Of a stretch of DNA of 64,000 nucleotides, positions 7,554-16,551 are shown piece after piece. Origin of the DNA: an uncultured Paracoccaceae bacterium. Lineage in GTDB: Bacteria; Pseudomonadota; Alphaproteobacteria; Rhodobacterales; Rhodobacteraceae. The stretch's first letter is position 1. Each line of letters opens with the position of its first letter. The stretch lies in assembly GCA_947495295.1 (NCBI GenBank), contig CANLYJ010000001.1:558001-622000 (forward strand), in the 5' to 3' direction. A program made the position numbers and the translations under genes. The notes under the pieces are model-generated. The model ran no database searches and was not told the DNA's origin. It was given only the letters and a program-made list of their open reading frames with translations.

Positions 7554-9512
7554 TTATGCGGCGTTATCCTGCTTGGCCTTCGCAATCGTCGCAGCCGTAT
7601 CGCCGACCGCCAGCCGCAGTAGCGTTTCGGAAAATGGCATCGCTGCCCCGAAATAGTGACCTTGGACAATCTGGCAACCCAGCCCGCGCAGCAGCTCAAG
7701 CTGTTGTTTGCGCTCGACACCTTCGGCAATAACCTGAACCCCCAGACCTTCACCAATTGTCAGGAACCCATCAATCAGCACCGTTGCTGCAGGGTCCACC
7801 CCCAGATCATGTACAAAGGTGGTATCAAGCTTCAATTCGTCGAATTCCAACTCGCGCAGATGCTGGAACGATGCGAACCCGGTGCCAAAATCATCAAGCG
7901 ATATGCGAATGCCCGCACTGCGGAAGATCTTGATTGATTGCTGGATGATATCTGCAGATCGGGTAATGAAAATGTCTTCGGTAATCTCGAAGGTCAGGTG
8001 ATGCCTGATGGTCGGATACTGCGCCACGAGGCCCATCAACTCATCCCGGCCTGAAAGGGTGGCCAACGTCACCTCTGACAGGTTGATCGACACTTGGCCT
8101 GGGTCAAACCCTTCTGCCTTCCATTGTGAAATATCCTCCAGAACGCGCCGCGCCGTGTGGATCATGAATTCACCCTGCAACGACAAATCGTTGATAACAG
8201 GGATAAAACTTGCCGGGAAAAGTAGACCGCGTTCGGGGTTCTGCCAGCGGGACAACGCCTCAAACCCCATGATCTTGCCGGTCTCGATACAGGTTTTTGG
8301 TTGATAGAACGGGGATATCTCGTTGTTGCGCATGGCGGTCAAAAGGATCTCACGATCCTCCAGGCTGGGGCGAACAGGAAAGGCGTCTTTTTTGTAAATG
8401 ACGGCATCAGTATCCGGCTGATCCTTCGCCACGAACATCGCCTGATCAGCCCCTGATAGCAGGTCAGCGGGGGCCATGATGCCCTGGCTTTGCATGGCGA
8501 TCCCGACACTTGCCCCAATCGTCAGCGTCTTTTGTTCAAACGTAATTGGCCTGTTCAACGCGACCGCGATTGTACTGCCAAAGGCACGTGCCTGTTCAGC
8601 GTCAGAGATATTATGCCGCATGATCGCGAATTCATCACCGCCCAGGCGGGCCGCCTTGCCGCCATATTGGCGGGCAAGCTGGCGCAACCGATCGGCAGTT
8701 TCGATAAGAACGGCGTCGCCTGCGGTGTGGCTATAGCTGTCATTGATGGGCTTGAAACCATCCAGATCAATCAAAAAAACAGTGACACCCAGCTTTTCAC
8801 GCGACTCAGTCATCTGTTGTTGCAACGTCTCGTCAAAGGCGCGGCGGTTCATCAGATCGGTCAGGCTGTCATAGCGCGACAGATGCTCCAACTCGGCTAA
8901 TCGTGCGTTCGCTTCCTTGCGCGCGCGGCTCAACGCATTGTGGGTGTCTTTCTGACGCATCATCGTATCGAATGTATTGACGACGTAAACCACCATCAGC
9001 GCCAATGCGATGCCCCATTCAATGGATGGGGCGTCGTAGACGGGGTTTTGCGACAGGTTCCATAGCATCCAGAATATGGTCACAAAAGCCGGCGCCATCT
9101 GTGTCCAGTTGTAAAAGGGCAGCAGGCCGAACGCATTGGTAACATGCACAAAAACGCCAAAGGCCCAGATATATCCGGCCAGCACGAATGGCATGGAGTC
9201 ACTTTGCGACAATATGACGGCGAACGCCATATAGGGCACCATCGACACCCAATTTAGCAGAAAGATCGGGATGGCTGCCGTCAGGCCGATGGGTCGGTCA
9301 AACTGTGCGGCACGTTTGTTTAGCGGAAGGACGATCAACTCTAGCAGCACAATGGACGCGCAGACCATCAGTGTGCGATCCTGAAACCCAGCATATACGC
9401 AGACCAGCGCGATCATGGCACCCGTGGACAATCGTTTGGCCACGTCGCGGCCGGAAATCAGCCCCGCGATTTGTGTTTGGTGCAAAAACTGGTCAATCAA
9501 ATTGCGGCGCAT
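7554..9512 (-). CDS. Membrane GGDEF-EAL cyclic-di-GMP enzyme
   Basis: 652 residues. Residues 30-185 hold about five hydrophobic segments, then a short linker, a GGDEF domain (LTDLMNRRAF at 218, GGDEF at 291-295, intact) and an EAL domain (EAL at 418-420, then NLSE, ITE, DDFGTGF, ELKLD and AEGVE, i.e. the usual metal and catalytic residues). Both synthesis and breakdown of cyclic-di-GMP are thus possible. No I-site RxxD is evident five residues before GGDEF (KAARL occurs there). The ATG at 9512 has AAGGAGG 13 bp upstream, a slightly long spacing. Its signal input is the uncharacterised membrane part. Confidence 0.92.
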   Translation of the reverse strand: MRRNLIDQFLHQTQIAGLISGRDVAKRLSTGAMIALVCVYAGFQDRTLMVCASIVLLELIVLPLNKRAAQFDRPIGLTAAIPIFLLNWVSMVPYMAFAVILSQSDSMPFVLAGYIWAFGVFVHVTNAFGLLPFYNWTQMAPAFVTIFWMLWNLSQNPVYDAPSIEWGIALALMVVYVVNTFDTMMRQKDTHNALSRARKEANARLAELEHLSRYDSLTDLMNRRAFDETLQQQMTESREKLGVTVFLIDLDGFKPINDSYSHTAGDAVLIETADRLRQLARQYGGKAARLGGDEFAIMRHNISDAEQARAFGSTIAVALNRPITFEQKTLTIGASVGIAMQSQGIMAPADLLSGADQAMFVAKDQPDTDAVIYKKDAFPVRPSLEDREILLTAMRNNEISPFYQPKTCIETGKIMGFEALSRWQNPERGLLFPASFIPVINDLSLQGEFMIHTARRVLEDISQWKAEGFDPGQVSINLSEVTLATLSGRDELMGLVAQYPTIRHHLTFEITEDIFITRSADIIQQSIKIFRSAGIRISLDDFGTGFASFQHLRELEFDELKLDTTFVHDLGVDPAATVLIDGFLTIGEGLGVQVIAEGVERKQQLELLRGLGCQIVQGHYFGAAMPFSETLLRLAVGDTAATIAKAKQDNAA

Positions 9513-9670
9513 ATCGGTTGGCTGGCCTCCTTGCGCCCTTATGGACAAATCTGCACAACAACAGGTTAATCCCGCTGCCTTAATCTCTGCATAGTTAAGA
9601 AGCTCTTGCCCCTTGTTCCCCGTGGGTCTTGGGCCTATATGCCCGCCTTGTCCGCATGAAGGAGGCCAAG

Positions 9671-10459
9671 ATGGCTGGCAGCGCAAATCTGAACGTAATG
9701 ATGAAAACCGCCCGCAAGGCGGGCCGGGCGCTGCTAAAGGATTTTGGCGAGGTCGAGAACCTGCAGGTCAGCAGCAAGGGACCGGGCGACTTTGTCAGCC
9801 GCGCCGATAAGGCAGCCGAGGCAACGATCAGGGAAGAACTGATGCATGCCCGGCCCACCTATGGGTTTCTGGGCGAAGAAGGCAAGGAAATCGACGGTGA
9901 TGATCCGACCCGCCGCTGGATCGTTGATCCGCTGGATGGGACGACGAATTTCCTGCATGGATTACCCCATTGGGCCGTGTCCATCGCGCTGGAACATAAG
10001 GGCCAGATTGTCGCTGGGGTGATCTATGACCCCGTCAAGGACGAGATGTTCTATGCCGAAAAAGGCGGCGGCGCATGGCTGAACGAAAGCCGCCTGCGCG
10101 TGTCCGGGCGGCACCGGCTGATCGAAAGCATCTTTGCAACCGGCCTGCCCTTTGCGGGCCGCGCGGATCTGCCGCAAACTATGCAGGATCTGGCGCGCCT
10201 GTTGCCCGCCTGCGCCGGTGTGCGCCGGTTCGGGGCGGCAGCACTTGATTTGGCCTATGTCGCAGCGGGCCGCTATGACGGGTTCTGGGAACGTGGTTTG
10301 CAGGCCTGGGACCTCGCCGCCGGGATCGTGATCGTACGCGAGGCCGGTGGTATCGTTGAGCCGCTGCAACCGGATGGCGATGTTTTGGCTGATGGTCAGA
10401 TCATCTGCGCCAACGAGCCGATTTTCGAAACCTTTTCCAAGGTCATTCGCAAGGCTTAG
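9671..10459 (+). CDS. suhB: Inositol monophosphatase family protein
   Basis: 262 residues of the Mg-dependent inositol-phosphatase fold. The metal-binding residues are present: GEE at 68-70, DPLDGTTNFLHG from Asp86, and the C-terminal GLQAWDLAAG with its Asp. Members dephosphorylate myo-inositol-1-phosphate, and SuhB also acts in rRNA antitermination; which applies here is unknown. The start at ATG 9671 has GGAGG five bases upstream, better than the two in-frame starts before it. It is divergent from the GGDEF/EAL gene. Confidence 0.9.
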   Translation: MAGSANLNVMMKTARKAGRALLKDFGEVENLQVSSKGPGDFVSRADKAAEATIREELMHARPTYGFLGEEGKEIDGDDPTRRWIVDPLDGTTNFLHGLPHWAVSIALEHKGQIVAGVIYDPVKDEMFYAEKGGGAWLNESRLRVSGRHRLIESIFATGLPFAGRADLPQTMQDLARLLPACAGVRRFGAAALDLAYVAAGRYDGFWERGLQAWDLAAGIVIVREAGGIVEPLQPDGDVLADGQIICANEPIFETFSKVIRKA

Positions 10460-10565
10460 GCCGCAGCAACTGAATCCAGACTGCGGCGCATTGCACAGCC
10501 CGTTGATCGCCTGCGAACCTACAGTTGGGCTGTTGTTCAATGTTGTGAATTGCCGATCGGGGTGA

Positions 10566-11303
10566 CTAACGGCGTCGCACAATCGGTATGCTGCTTCGGC
10601 CATAGGTTGCTTCGGGATGGTCAGGATGGCCGTGGGTGCGCTGCCAGAACCGCGTGCCGCCCTGTCGCAACCAGACTGGTAGTGTTAGGATAAATCCGAT
10701 CACAAACCCACCCGCATGGGCCCAATAGGCGACACCGCCGCCAGTGACATCTGCACCGACCCCATTGAACAATTGCAATCCAAACCAAAGCCCCAGCATG
10801 ATCCAGGCAGGTATTGGAAAGATGCGAAAGAACACGATGAAAAAAATGAAAACATCGACGCGCGCCTTGGGAAATAACAGCAGATAGCCACCCATGACGC
10901 CAGCAATTGCGCCTGATGCGCCTACTGTGGGCACGACGGACCCCGGATCGGTGGCATATTGCGCAAGGCTGGCCCCGATGCCACAGAACAGATAGAAAAT
11001 CAGGAATGGAACGTGGCCCATCTTTTCTTCCAGATTGTCGCCGAATATCCATAAAAACAACATGTTACCGGCCAGATGCATAAAACCTGCATGCAGAAAG
11101 ACTGATGTCACCAGCCCGGTATAGCCTTCACCCTCTGACAGGCGGGCGGGGATCATGGCGTAATCAAAATAAAGCTGCATCAACGCCTGATCGGTCTGAT
11201 GCGCGGCCAATCCGTAAAGATAGACCGCGATATTCAGCCCGATCAGCGTGAACGTGACATAAGGCACCCGTTCAGATGGGTTATGATCGCGGATCGGAAA
11301 CAT
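10566..11303 (-). CDS. Rhomboid family intramembrane serine protease
   Basis: 245 residues with about six membrane segments. The rhomboid signature is complete: HAGFMHLAGN (His76, Asn80), the nucleophile Ser130 in GASGAIAG and catalytic His196 in AYWAHAGGF. The enzyme would cleave transmembrane helices in the inner membrane; substrates unknown. The ATG at 11303 begins the conserved MFPIRD N terminus, 31 bp after the putA stop on the same strand, so it may be read from the putA transcript. No extra cytosolic domain. Confidence 0.92.
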   Translation of the reverse strand: MFPIRDHNPSERVPYVTFTLIGLNIAVYLYGLAAHQTDQALMQLYFDYAMIPARLSEGEGYTGLVTSVFLHAGFMHLAGNMLFLWIFGDNLEEKMGHVPFLIFYLFCGIGASLAQYATDPGSVVPTVGASGAIAGVMGGYLLLFPKARVDVFIFFIVFFRIFPIPAWIMLGLWFGLQLFNGVGADVTGGGVAYWAHAGGFVIGFILTLPVWLRQGGTRFWQRTHGHPDHPEATYGRSSIPIVRRR

Positions 11304-11334
11304 GCGCCGACGGTCCCCGATCTGACCTGCGGGG

Positions 11335-14300
11335 TCAAGCGCTTTGGCCTGCCACCTCTGCCAGCAAGGCCGCGTTGCCACCAGCGGCGGTGGTATCGAT
11401 GCAGACATGGCGTTCATGCATGACATGCGCGATATCGGGTTGGCCGGTCACCAACGCTGTGATGGGGCCGCTGCGGCGGGCCAATGCCGCCTCAATCGCG
11501 CGCCCGGTTTCTGCATCGCCCCACCAGATCACACCAGCTAGCGGCGCAAGATTGGTTAGCTTGTCGGGGTCCACCATACCGGCGGCGGGAATGGCCGCAC
11601 CGCCAAGCGCGCGCACGGCTTCCACCTGCTCCTGGGCTGCCTGCGCACCCGGACCCATACACAGGATCGGACCGCGCGGATGCAGGCTGTGCCGGTTGGA
11701 TTCGCCAGTGGGCCCGGGCATGTCGGTTGGGGTTTTGGCGACCTCTGGCATTGGAATGGCCAGTCGCCGGGTCAGTGCCGCCAAATCGGCAGGCTTGGCC
11801 CATGCGGCCTGAGTTGTGGCTACAGGCTGGGCGGTAAAGCGGGGCAGATAATGCGGTCCACCCGCCTTGGGGCCAGTCCCCGACATGCCTTCGCCGCCAA
11901 AGGGCTGGCTGCCCACAACAGCACCAATCTGGTCACGATTGACATAGATATTTCCCGCCGCGACCCGTTCCACGATGGTCTGCACCCGGTCATCGATCCG
12001 GGTATGCAGGCCAAAGGTCAGGCCAAAACCGGTTGCGTTGATCGCATCGATTACCGCATCCAATTCGCGCGCCTTGAACGTGGCGACGTGCAGGACGGGG
12101 CCAAAAATCTCCCGTTCCATCTGGGCAATGCCATTCACGCGGATCACGGTCGGGGCGATGAAATGACCTGTCTCAGGTGCTGCAATTTCATGCAGCACAC
12201 GGCCTTCAGCGCGGGCAGCGGCAATGTAATCGGCAATACCCTGATGGGCGGTTTGGTCAATGACCGGCCCCAGATCGGTGGACAGGTGCCAAGGGTCACC
12301 AACCGTCAGCTCATCCATGGCACCGATCAGCATTTTCAACAGATTGTCGGCGATATCTTCCTGCACGTACAGGCAGCGCAAGGCCGAACAGCGCTGCCCG
12401 GCAGACCGGAATGCGCCATTGACGATATCGCGCACAGCATGTTCGGGCAGGGCGGTGCTGTCCGCGATCATCGCGTTCAACCCGCCGGTTTCGGCGATCA
12501 GCGGCGTGCCGGGAGCACAATGGGTCGCCATGTTCTGACGGATTTTCAACGCCGTGGCGGTGGACCCGGTAAAGGCAACACCATTGATCCGGGCATCAGC
12601 GGTAAGGGCAGCACCGACCGCCCCGTCCCCAGGCAATAATTGCAACACCTCACGCGGAACGCCCGCCTGATGCAGCAACTGCACGGCGCGGGTGGCAATC
12701 AACGGGGTCTGCTCGGCGGGTTTGGCCAGCACGGCATTCCCCGCGGCAAGGGCGGCGGCAATCTGGCCTGAAAAAATCGCCAAGGGGAAGTTCCATGGGC
12801 TGATACAGGTCCAAACACCGCGTGGGGCCATGCCTTCTTTAGCTTGTGCCGCATAATAACGCAGAAAATCGACGGCCTCACGCAGCTCTGCCACGACATC
12901 GGGCATTGCCTTGCCTGCTTCGCGGGTCAGAATGGCAAATAGCTCGGCGGCATGGGTCTCATAGGCATCAGCGGCGGCATTCAGAATGCGCGCGCGGTCG
13001 GTAAGGGATGCCGTCCAAGGGCGGGCGGTATCCAACGCTGCGGCAACATCGGCTGGGGTCGCACTGCGGGCGCTGCCAACAACATCAGTCGGTCGGGCCG
13101 GGTTCATCACCTCATGCGCCGGGCCGTCAACAACGGCACCAGCCAAAAGCGGTCCACCATCCCAGCGCGCCGTCAGAAACGGATCACGCGCATCCGCAAT
13201 CCCGGCGAGCACAGGGCCATGGGTCAGGTCCCAGCCCTGAGAATTGATCCGCTCTGGCTGAAATAATTCGGGGCCTGTCGGTAAACCAACCCCCGGACCC
13301 ACTTCATCAAACGGACAAGCAGCAACGACTTCAGCGGGCACATCCTCATCCACGATCTGGTTGACGAAGCTGGAGTTGGCGCCGTTTTCCAACAGACGGC
13401 GGACCAGATAAGCCAGCAAATCCTCATGGGCACCCACGGGGGCATAGATACGGCAGTGGGTTTTTTCGGCGCGCAGAACAATGGTGTGCAATGTCTCACC
13501 CATGCCATGCAGACGCTGGAATTCGTAATCATCCGGCGTGCGGTTCATATCGTCCGCCATCTCTAGAATGGCGGCAACGGTATGGGCGTTATGGGTGGCA
13601 AATTGCGGATAGATGCGATCCGTCAGACCCAGCAATTTGCGGGCATTGGCGATATAGCTGATGTCGGTATGGGGCTTCGCGGTGAACACCGGAAAACCAT
13701 CAATACCTTCGACCTGGGCGCGCTTGATCTCAGCATCCCAATAGGCGCCTTTTACAAGGCGGACCATAATCTTGCGATCCAGCCTTGTGGCCATGTCATG
13801 CAGATGATCGATGACCAACGGGGCACGCTGGCCATAGGCCTGCACAACCACACCAAAACCATCCCAGCCAGCCAATGCAGGTTCGGCCAGGACAGCCTCA
13901 ATCACATCCAGAGACAAAGACAGGCGATCCGCTTCTTCGGCGTCGATATTGAAACCCATGCCCGCCGATTTGGCCAACATGGCCAGCGACCGAACGCGGG
14001 GGACCAACTGATCCATGACTCGGGCGGTCTGGGCGACCTCATAACGGGGATGTAGGGCAGACAGCTTGACCGAAATACCGGGGTTCTGGGCCACGCTATC
14101 ATGGGTGCAATGGTCGGCGATGGCACTGATCGCCCGGGAGTAGGACAGGTGATAACCACGGGCGTCGGCATCGGTGCGGGCAGCCTCGCCAAGCATATCA
14201 TAGCTATAGGTAAAGCCCTTGGCCTGCATGCCGCTCGCGCGGTCCATGGCCTTGACGATGGTCTCACCCAACACGAACTGACGGCCCATTTCGCGCATGG

Positions 14301-14787
14301 CCCGCGCAACGGCAGTGCGGATCACAGGTTCCCCCAGACGTTTGATGGCCCCGCGCAAATGGCCGGTAATGCCGGGGCGATCATCATCCAGCACGCGACC
14401 GGTCAACATCAACGCCCAAGTTGACGCGTTGACCAGTGAGGACGCAGAATGACCCAAATGCCGGCCCCAGTCCGATGGGGCGATCTTATCCTCAATCAGG
14501 GCATCAATCGTGTCGGCATCGGGCACGCGCAGCAGCGCCTCGGCCAAACACATCAGGGCGATGCCTTCATCCGTGGATAGACCATATTCAGCTAGAAACA
14601 CCTCCATCAAACCGAGTTCGGTGCTGGAGCGGATCTGGCGGACCAGATCGGCAGCGCGGGCGGTGATGCGTGACCGGTCAGTATCAGACAGGGTAGCCAT
14701 ACGGGTCAGGGCGGCAACGGCAGCGCCTTCGTCGCTATACATGGCCAAATCAATCTGATGGGTCGGGTGCGCGTGGTCGCGGGGCAT
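11335..14787 (-). CDS. putA: Bifunctional proline dehydrogenase / glutamate-semialdehyde dehydrogenase
   Basis: 1150 residues. The PRODH barrel occupies roughly 70-480 (VKLSALHPRYE, MVRLVKGAYWD, YPQFATHN) and the ALDH domain roughly 530-1000 (PWNFPLAIF, FTGSTATA, ETGGLNAM, the catalytic Cys in SAGQRCSALR, EIFGPVLHV), plus a C-terminal tail of about 130 residues. It oxidises proline to glutamate through P5C. There is no ribbon-helix-helix DNA-binding N terminus, so it is not self-regulating as in E. coli; the divergent Lrp-type gene is the probable regulator. Start ATG 14787 with AAGGAG upstream. Confidence 0.97.
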   Translation of the reverse strand: MPRDHAHPTHQIDLAMYSDEGAAVAALTRMATLSDTDRSRITARAADLVRQIRSSTELGLMEVFLAEYGLSTDEGIALMCLAEALLRVPDADTIDALIEDKIAPSDWGRHLGHSASSLVNASTWALMLTGRVLDDDRPGITGHLRGAIKRLGEPVIRTAVARAMREMGRQFVLGETIVKAMDRASGMQAKGFTYSYDMLGEAARTDADARGYHLSYSRAISAIADHCTHDSVAQNPGISVKLSALHPRYEVAQTARVMDQLVPRVRSLAMLAKSAGMGFNIDAEEADRLSLSLDVIEAVLAEPALAGWDGFGVVVQAYGQRAPLVIDHLHDMATRLDRKIMVRLVKGAYWDAEIKRAQVEGIDGFPVFTAKPHTDISYIANARKLLGLTDRIYPQFATHNAHTVAAILEMADDMNRTPDDYEFQRLHGMGETLHTIVLRAEKTHCRIYAPVGAHEDLLAYLVRRLLENGANSSFVNQIVDEDVPAEVVAACPFDEVGPGVGLPTGPELFQPERINSQGWDLTHGPVLAGIADARDPFLTARWDGGPLLAGAVVDGPAHEVMNPARPTDVVGSARSATPADVAAALDTARPWTASLTDRARILNAAADAYETHAAELFAILTREAGKAMPDVVAELREAVDFLRYYAAQAKEGMAPRGVWTCISPWNFPLAIFSGQIAAALAAGNAVLAKPAEQTPLIATRAVQLLHQAGVPREVLQLLPGDGAVGAALTADARINGVAFTGSTATALKIRQNMATHCAPGTPLIAETGGLNAMIADSTALPEHAVRDIVNGAFRSAGQRCSALRCLYVQEDIADNLLKMLIGAMDELTVGDPWHLSTDLGPVIDQTAHQGIADYIAAARAEGRVLHEIAAPETGHFIAPTVIRVNGIAQMEREIFGPVLHVATFKARELDAVIDAINATGFGLTFGLHTRIDDRVQTIVERVAAGNIYVNRDQIGAVVGSQPFGGEGMSGTGPKAGGPHYLPRFTAQPVATTQAAWAKPADLAALTRRLAIPMPEVAKTPTDMPGPTGESNRHSLHPRGPILCMGPGAQAAQEQVEAVRALGGAAIPAAGMVDPDKLTNLAPLAGVIWWGDAETGRAIEAALARRSGPITALVTGQPDIAHVMHERHVCIDTTAAGGNAALLAEVAGQSA

Positions 14788-14891
14788 GACATACTCCTTC
14801 CAATGATGACCTATCATACCGCATTGATCGCAGGCGATTTGCCTCCTATTGTAGAAAACATCAGGCCAATCGCGCAAAAAAGGACTCGATC

Positions 14892-15389
14892 ATGACCGAA
14901 ATATATTCCGATCTTGATGGGTTTGACCGCAAGATTCTCAACGTGCTTGCGGTCGAAGGGCGGATCAACGTCACGGAACTCGCACGGCGGATCGGATTGT
15001 CGAAGTCACCAACGCAGGCACGGCTGAAACGGCTAGAAGAAAACGGGGTCATCCGGGGCTACCGGGCGCTGTATGACCCGATCCGGCTGGGGCGGGATCA
15101 CATCGCCTTTGTCGAGGTTAAGCTATCAGACACGCGGGAGGCCGCACTGGCGGCCTTTGCCAAAGCCGTGATGCAAATCTCCGAGGTTGAACAATGCCAC
15201 CTGATTGCTGGGGCATTTGATTATCTGCTCAAGGTGCGGACCTCGGGGATGACAGGATACCGCGCTGTGCTGGCTGAAAAAATCTCAACCCTGCCGCATG
15301 TCTCCAACACGTCCACCTATGTCGCCATGCAGGCAATAAAGGAGGAGGGATTGTCACCGATCACCCCGGGCACCGGCCCCATGACTTGA
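14892..15389 (+). CDS. putR: Lrp/AsnC-family regulator, probable PutR
   Basis: 165 residues: an N-terminal HTH (DRKILNVLAVEGRINVTELA, then RIGLSKSPTQARLKRLE) and a C-terminal RAM ligand domain (HIAFVEVKLSDT ... EVEQCHLIAGAFDYLLKVRT). In alphaproteobacteria the Lrp-type gene divergent from putA is PutR, which activates putA when proline is present. The 104-bp divergent interval contains a short inverted ATCG-N4-CGAT (14827-14838) that could be part of an operator, but it is weak. Confidence 0.9.
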   Translation: MTEIYSDLDGFDRKILNVLAVEGRINVTELARRIGLSKSPTQARLKRLEENGVIRGYRALYDPIRLGRDHIAFVEVKLSDTREAALAAFAKAVMQISEVEQCHLIAGAFDYLLKVRTSGMTGYRAVLAEKISTLPHVSNTSTYVAMQAIKEEGLSPITPGTGPMT

Positions 15390-15420
15390 CGCGCAGGCAT
15401 CGCGGCGCAGATCATGAGGC

Positions 15421-15960
15421 ATGAAATGGATACTGCCGCTTTGCCTGCTCGCCCCGCCCGCCCTTGCCGAAACCTGTCCGGCTGTGGCTGATCACGCTGA
15501 CAGGTTAGACCGGATCATCACCCAATTGGGCGCTTCTGGCGGAGAAGCAGTAGCCCAACAACTGTCACGCCAATTGTGGGAAATTTGGCTGGATGCACCT
15601 GACAGCAAGGCCCAGGAACTGCTCGACAAAGGCATGCGCCAACGCACCGAATATGACCTCTTGGGCGCACGGGACACGCTGGATGCATTGATCGAATATT
15701 GCCCTGCCTATGCCGAAGGTTATAACCAGCGTGCCTTCGCCAGCTTTCTGCGTCAGGATTATGATGCGGCATTGGTTGATCTGGATGCAGCCTTGGCGAT
15801 CATGCCAAACCATGTGGCGGCTTTGGCGGGCAAGGCGCTCACATTATTCGGGCTGGGAAGGGACGCCGAAGGGCAAGAGGTCCTGCGCGCCGCACTCAAG
15901 CTGAACCCATGGCTGCAGGAACGGGCACTTCTGCGCGAACCAATGGGCACTGAGCTGTGA
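15421..15960 (+). CDS. Periplasmic TPR protein
   Basis: 179 residues: a signal peptide (MKWILPLCLLAPPALA, cleaved after ALA) followed by a helical region and at least two TPR-like units (YAEGYNQRAFASFLRQDY, ALVDLDAALAIMPNHVAAL). TPRs mediate protein contacts; the partner is unknown. Two cysteines of the mature protein (near the N terminus and in IEYCPAY) could pair. It starts 31 bp after putR and may share its transcript. It is the last protein gene before the tRNA-Leu region. Confidence 0.8.
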   Translation: MKWILPLCLLAPPALAETCPAVADHADRLDRIITQLGASGGEAVAQQLSRQLWEIWLDAPDSKAQELLDKGMRQRTEYDLLGARDTLDALIEYCPAYAEGYNQRAFASFLRQDYDAALVDLDAALAIMPNHVAALAGKALTLFGLGRDAEGQEVLRAALKLNPWLQERALLREPMGTEL

Positions 15961-16004
15961 TCATGGCTTGCCCAACTTCGCTGGTCATCTTAGGAAGGTG
16001 ACGT

Positions 16005-16046
16005 GCCTGCTTGGTGGAATGGTGGACGCTGGACACTTAAAACCCC
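16005..16046 (+). pseudogene. tRNA-Leu(UAA)-like 5' half, copy 1
   Basis: The 5' part of a tRNA-Leu: acceptor 5' strand GCCTGCT, T8-G9, a D-arm (GTGGAATGGTGGACGC) and an anticodon loop CTTAAAA at 16036-16042, exactly 31 bases from the start, as in the intact gene at 16275. After the loop there is no matching anticodon stem, variable arm, T-arm or 3' acceptor strand. Confidence 0.7.
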
Positions 16047-16128
16047 GCCATGCCTTCGGCCTTGCATATTGTTATCAACGCCTTACGGGCCTATGGAGTT
16101 TTCGGGCCCGAAATCGGCCTGACACGCG

Positions 16129-16171
16129 GCCCGCGTGGTGGAATGGTAGACACGGGAGACTTAAAATCCTT
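16129..16171 (+). pseudogene. tRNA-Leu(UAA)-like 5' half, copy 2
   Basis: Starts GCCCGCG, then TG, a D-arm GTG...CAC and loop CTTAAAA at 16160-16166, again 31 bases from the start. The anticodon stem is only partly paired and no T-arm or 3' acceptor follows. Copies 1 and 2 share a later motif at about +95 (TTTTCGGGCCCGAAAT at 16099-16114; a degenerate version at 16225-16240), so the repeated unit is larger than the tRNA half. Confidence 0.7.
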
Positions 16172-16274
16172 GTGTCTGTGAAGCATTATGCATACGGAAC
16201 AAGGCATTGCGACGAAGAGACTGCTTTCAGGCCCAAAATAGGCCCGATGGTGAAAATTGAAGACAGCGCCGGAT

Positions 16275-16360
16275 GCGGGCGTGATGGAATGGTAGACATA
16301 CCAGACTTAAAATCTGAGGGGCGTATGCCCGTGTGGGTTCGAGTCCCACCGCCCGCACCA
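16275..16360 (+). tRNA. tRNA-Leu(UAA)
   Basis: An 86-nt complete class II tRNA: acceptor GCGGGCG/CGCCCGC, D-arm ATG...CAT, anticodon loop CTTAAAA with anticodon TAA (16308-16310), a variable arm (GGGC-GTAT-GCCC), T-arm GTGGG-TTCGAGT-CCCAC, discriminator A and encoded CCA (16358-16360). The 27-43 pair is C/A, otherwise all stems close. It is the third, and only intact, member of the local tRNA-Leu series. Confidence 0.93.
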
Positions 16361-16426
16361 CATTGACTGACTTCGCAGTGTGACTTTGACTTTTTGGAAA
16401 TCTGCCGAAGTCGCTAGTCTAGTCTT

Positions 16427-16537
16427 ATGATTTTGCCTCTTACCTCAGAAAAGTCCGAAGGCGATGTTGAGGTGCAGGTGGTTGTGCCACTGCTGAGCAA
16501 TGCCGAAACGCTAGGTGTTTTATCTCAAACCTACTGA
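16427..16537 (+). pseudogene. Stub resembling N terminus of type I restriction subunit HsdR
   Basis: A 36-codon frame whose translation begins MILPLTSEKSEGDVEVQVV and continues VPLLSNAETLGV. The [ST]E.DVE.K.V.PLL..A..LG pattern is typical of the N terminus of HsdR (and related restriction nuclease N domains). The frame stops at 16535-16537 and nothing similar continues, so this would be a remnant. It lies 66 bp after the tRNA-Leu, a usual place for island decay. The match is by eye over about 30 residues and is uncertain. Confidence 0.4.
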
Positions 16538-16551
16538 AGCTCCTCCAGCCG

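Noticed and set aside
16005-16274. Group I intron in tRNA-Leu(UAA)
   Set aside because: The anticodon loop is complete in each copy and no 3' exon or intron core is found between them.
15968-16366. 132-residue open frame across the tRNA-Leu region
   Set aside because: Its repeats (GGMVDAGHLK, WWNGRHGRLK, GMVDIPDLKSEG) are tRNA sequence read as protein; the frame is an artefact.
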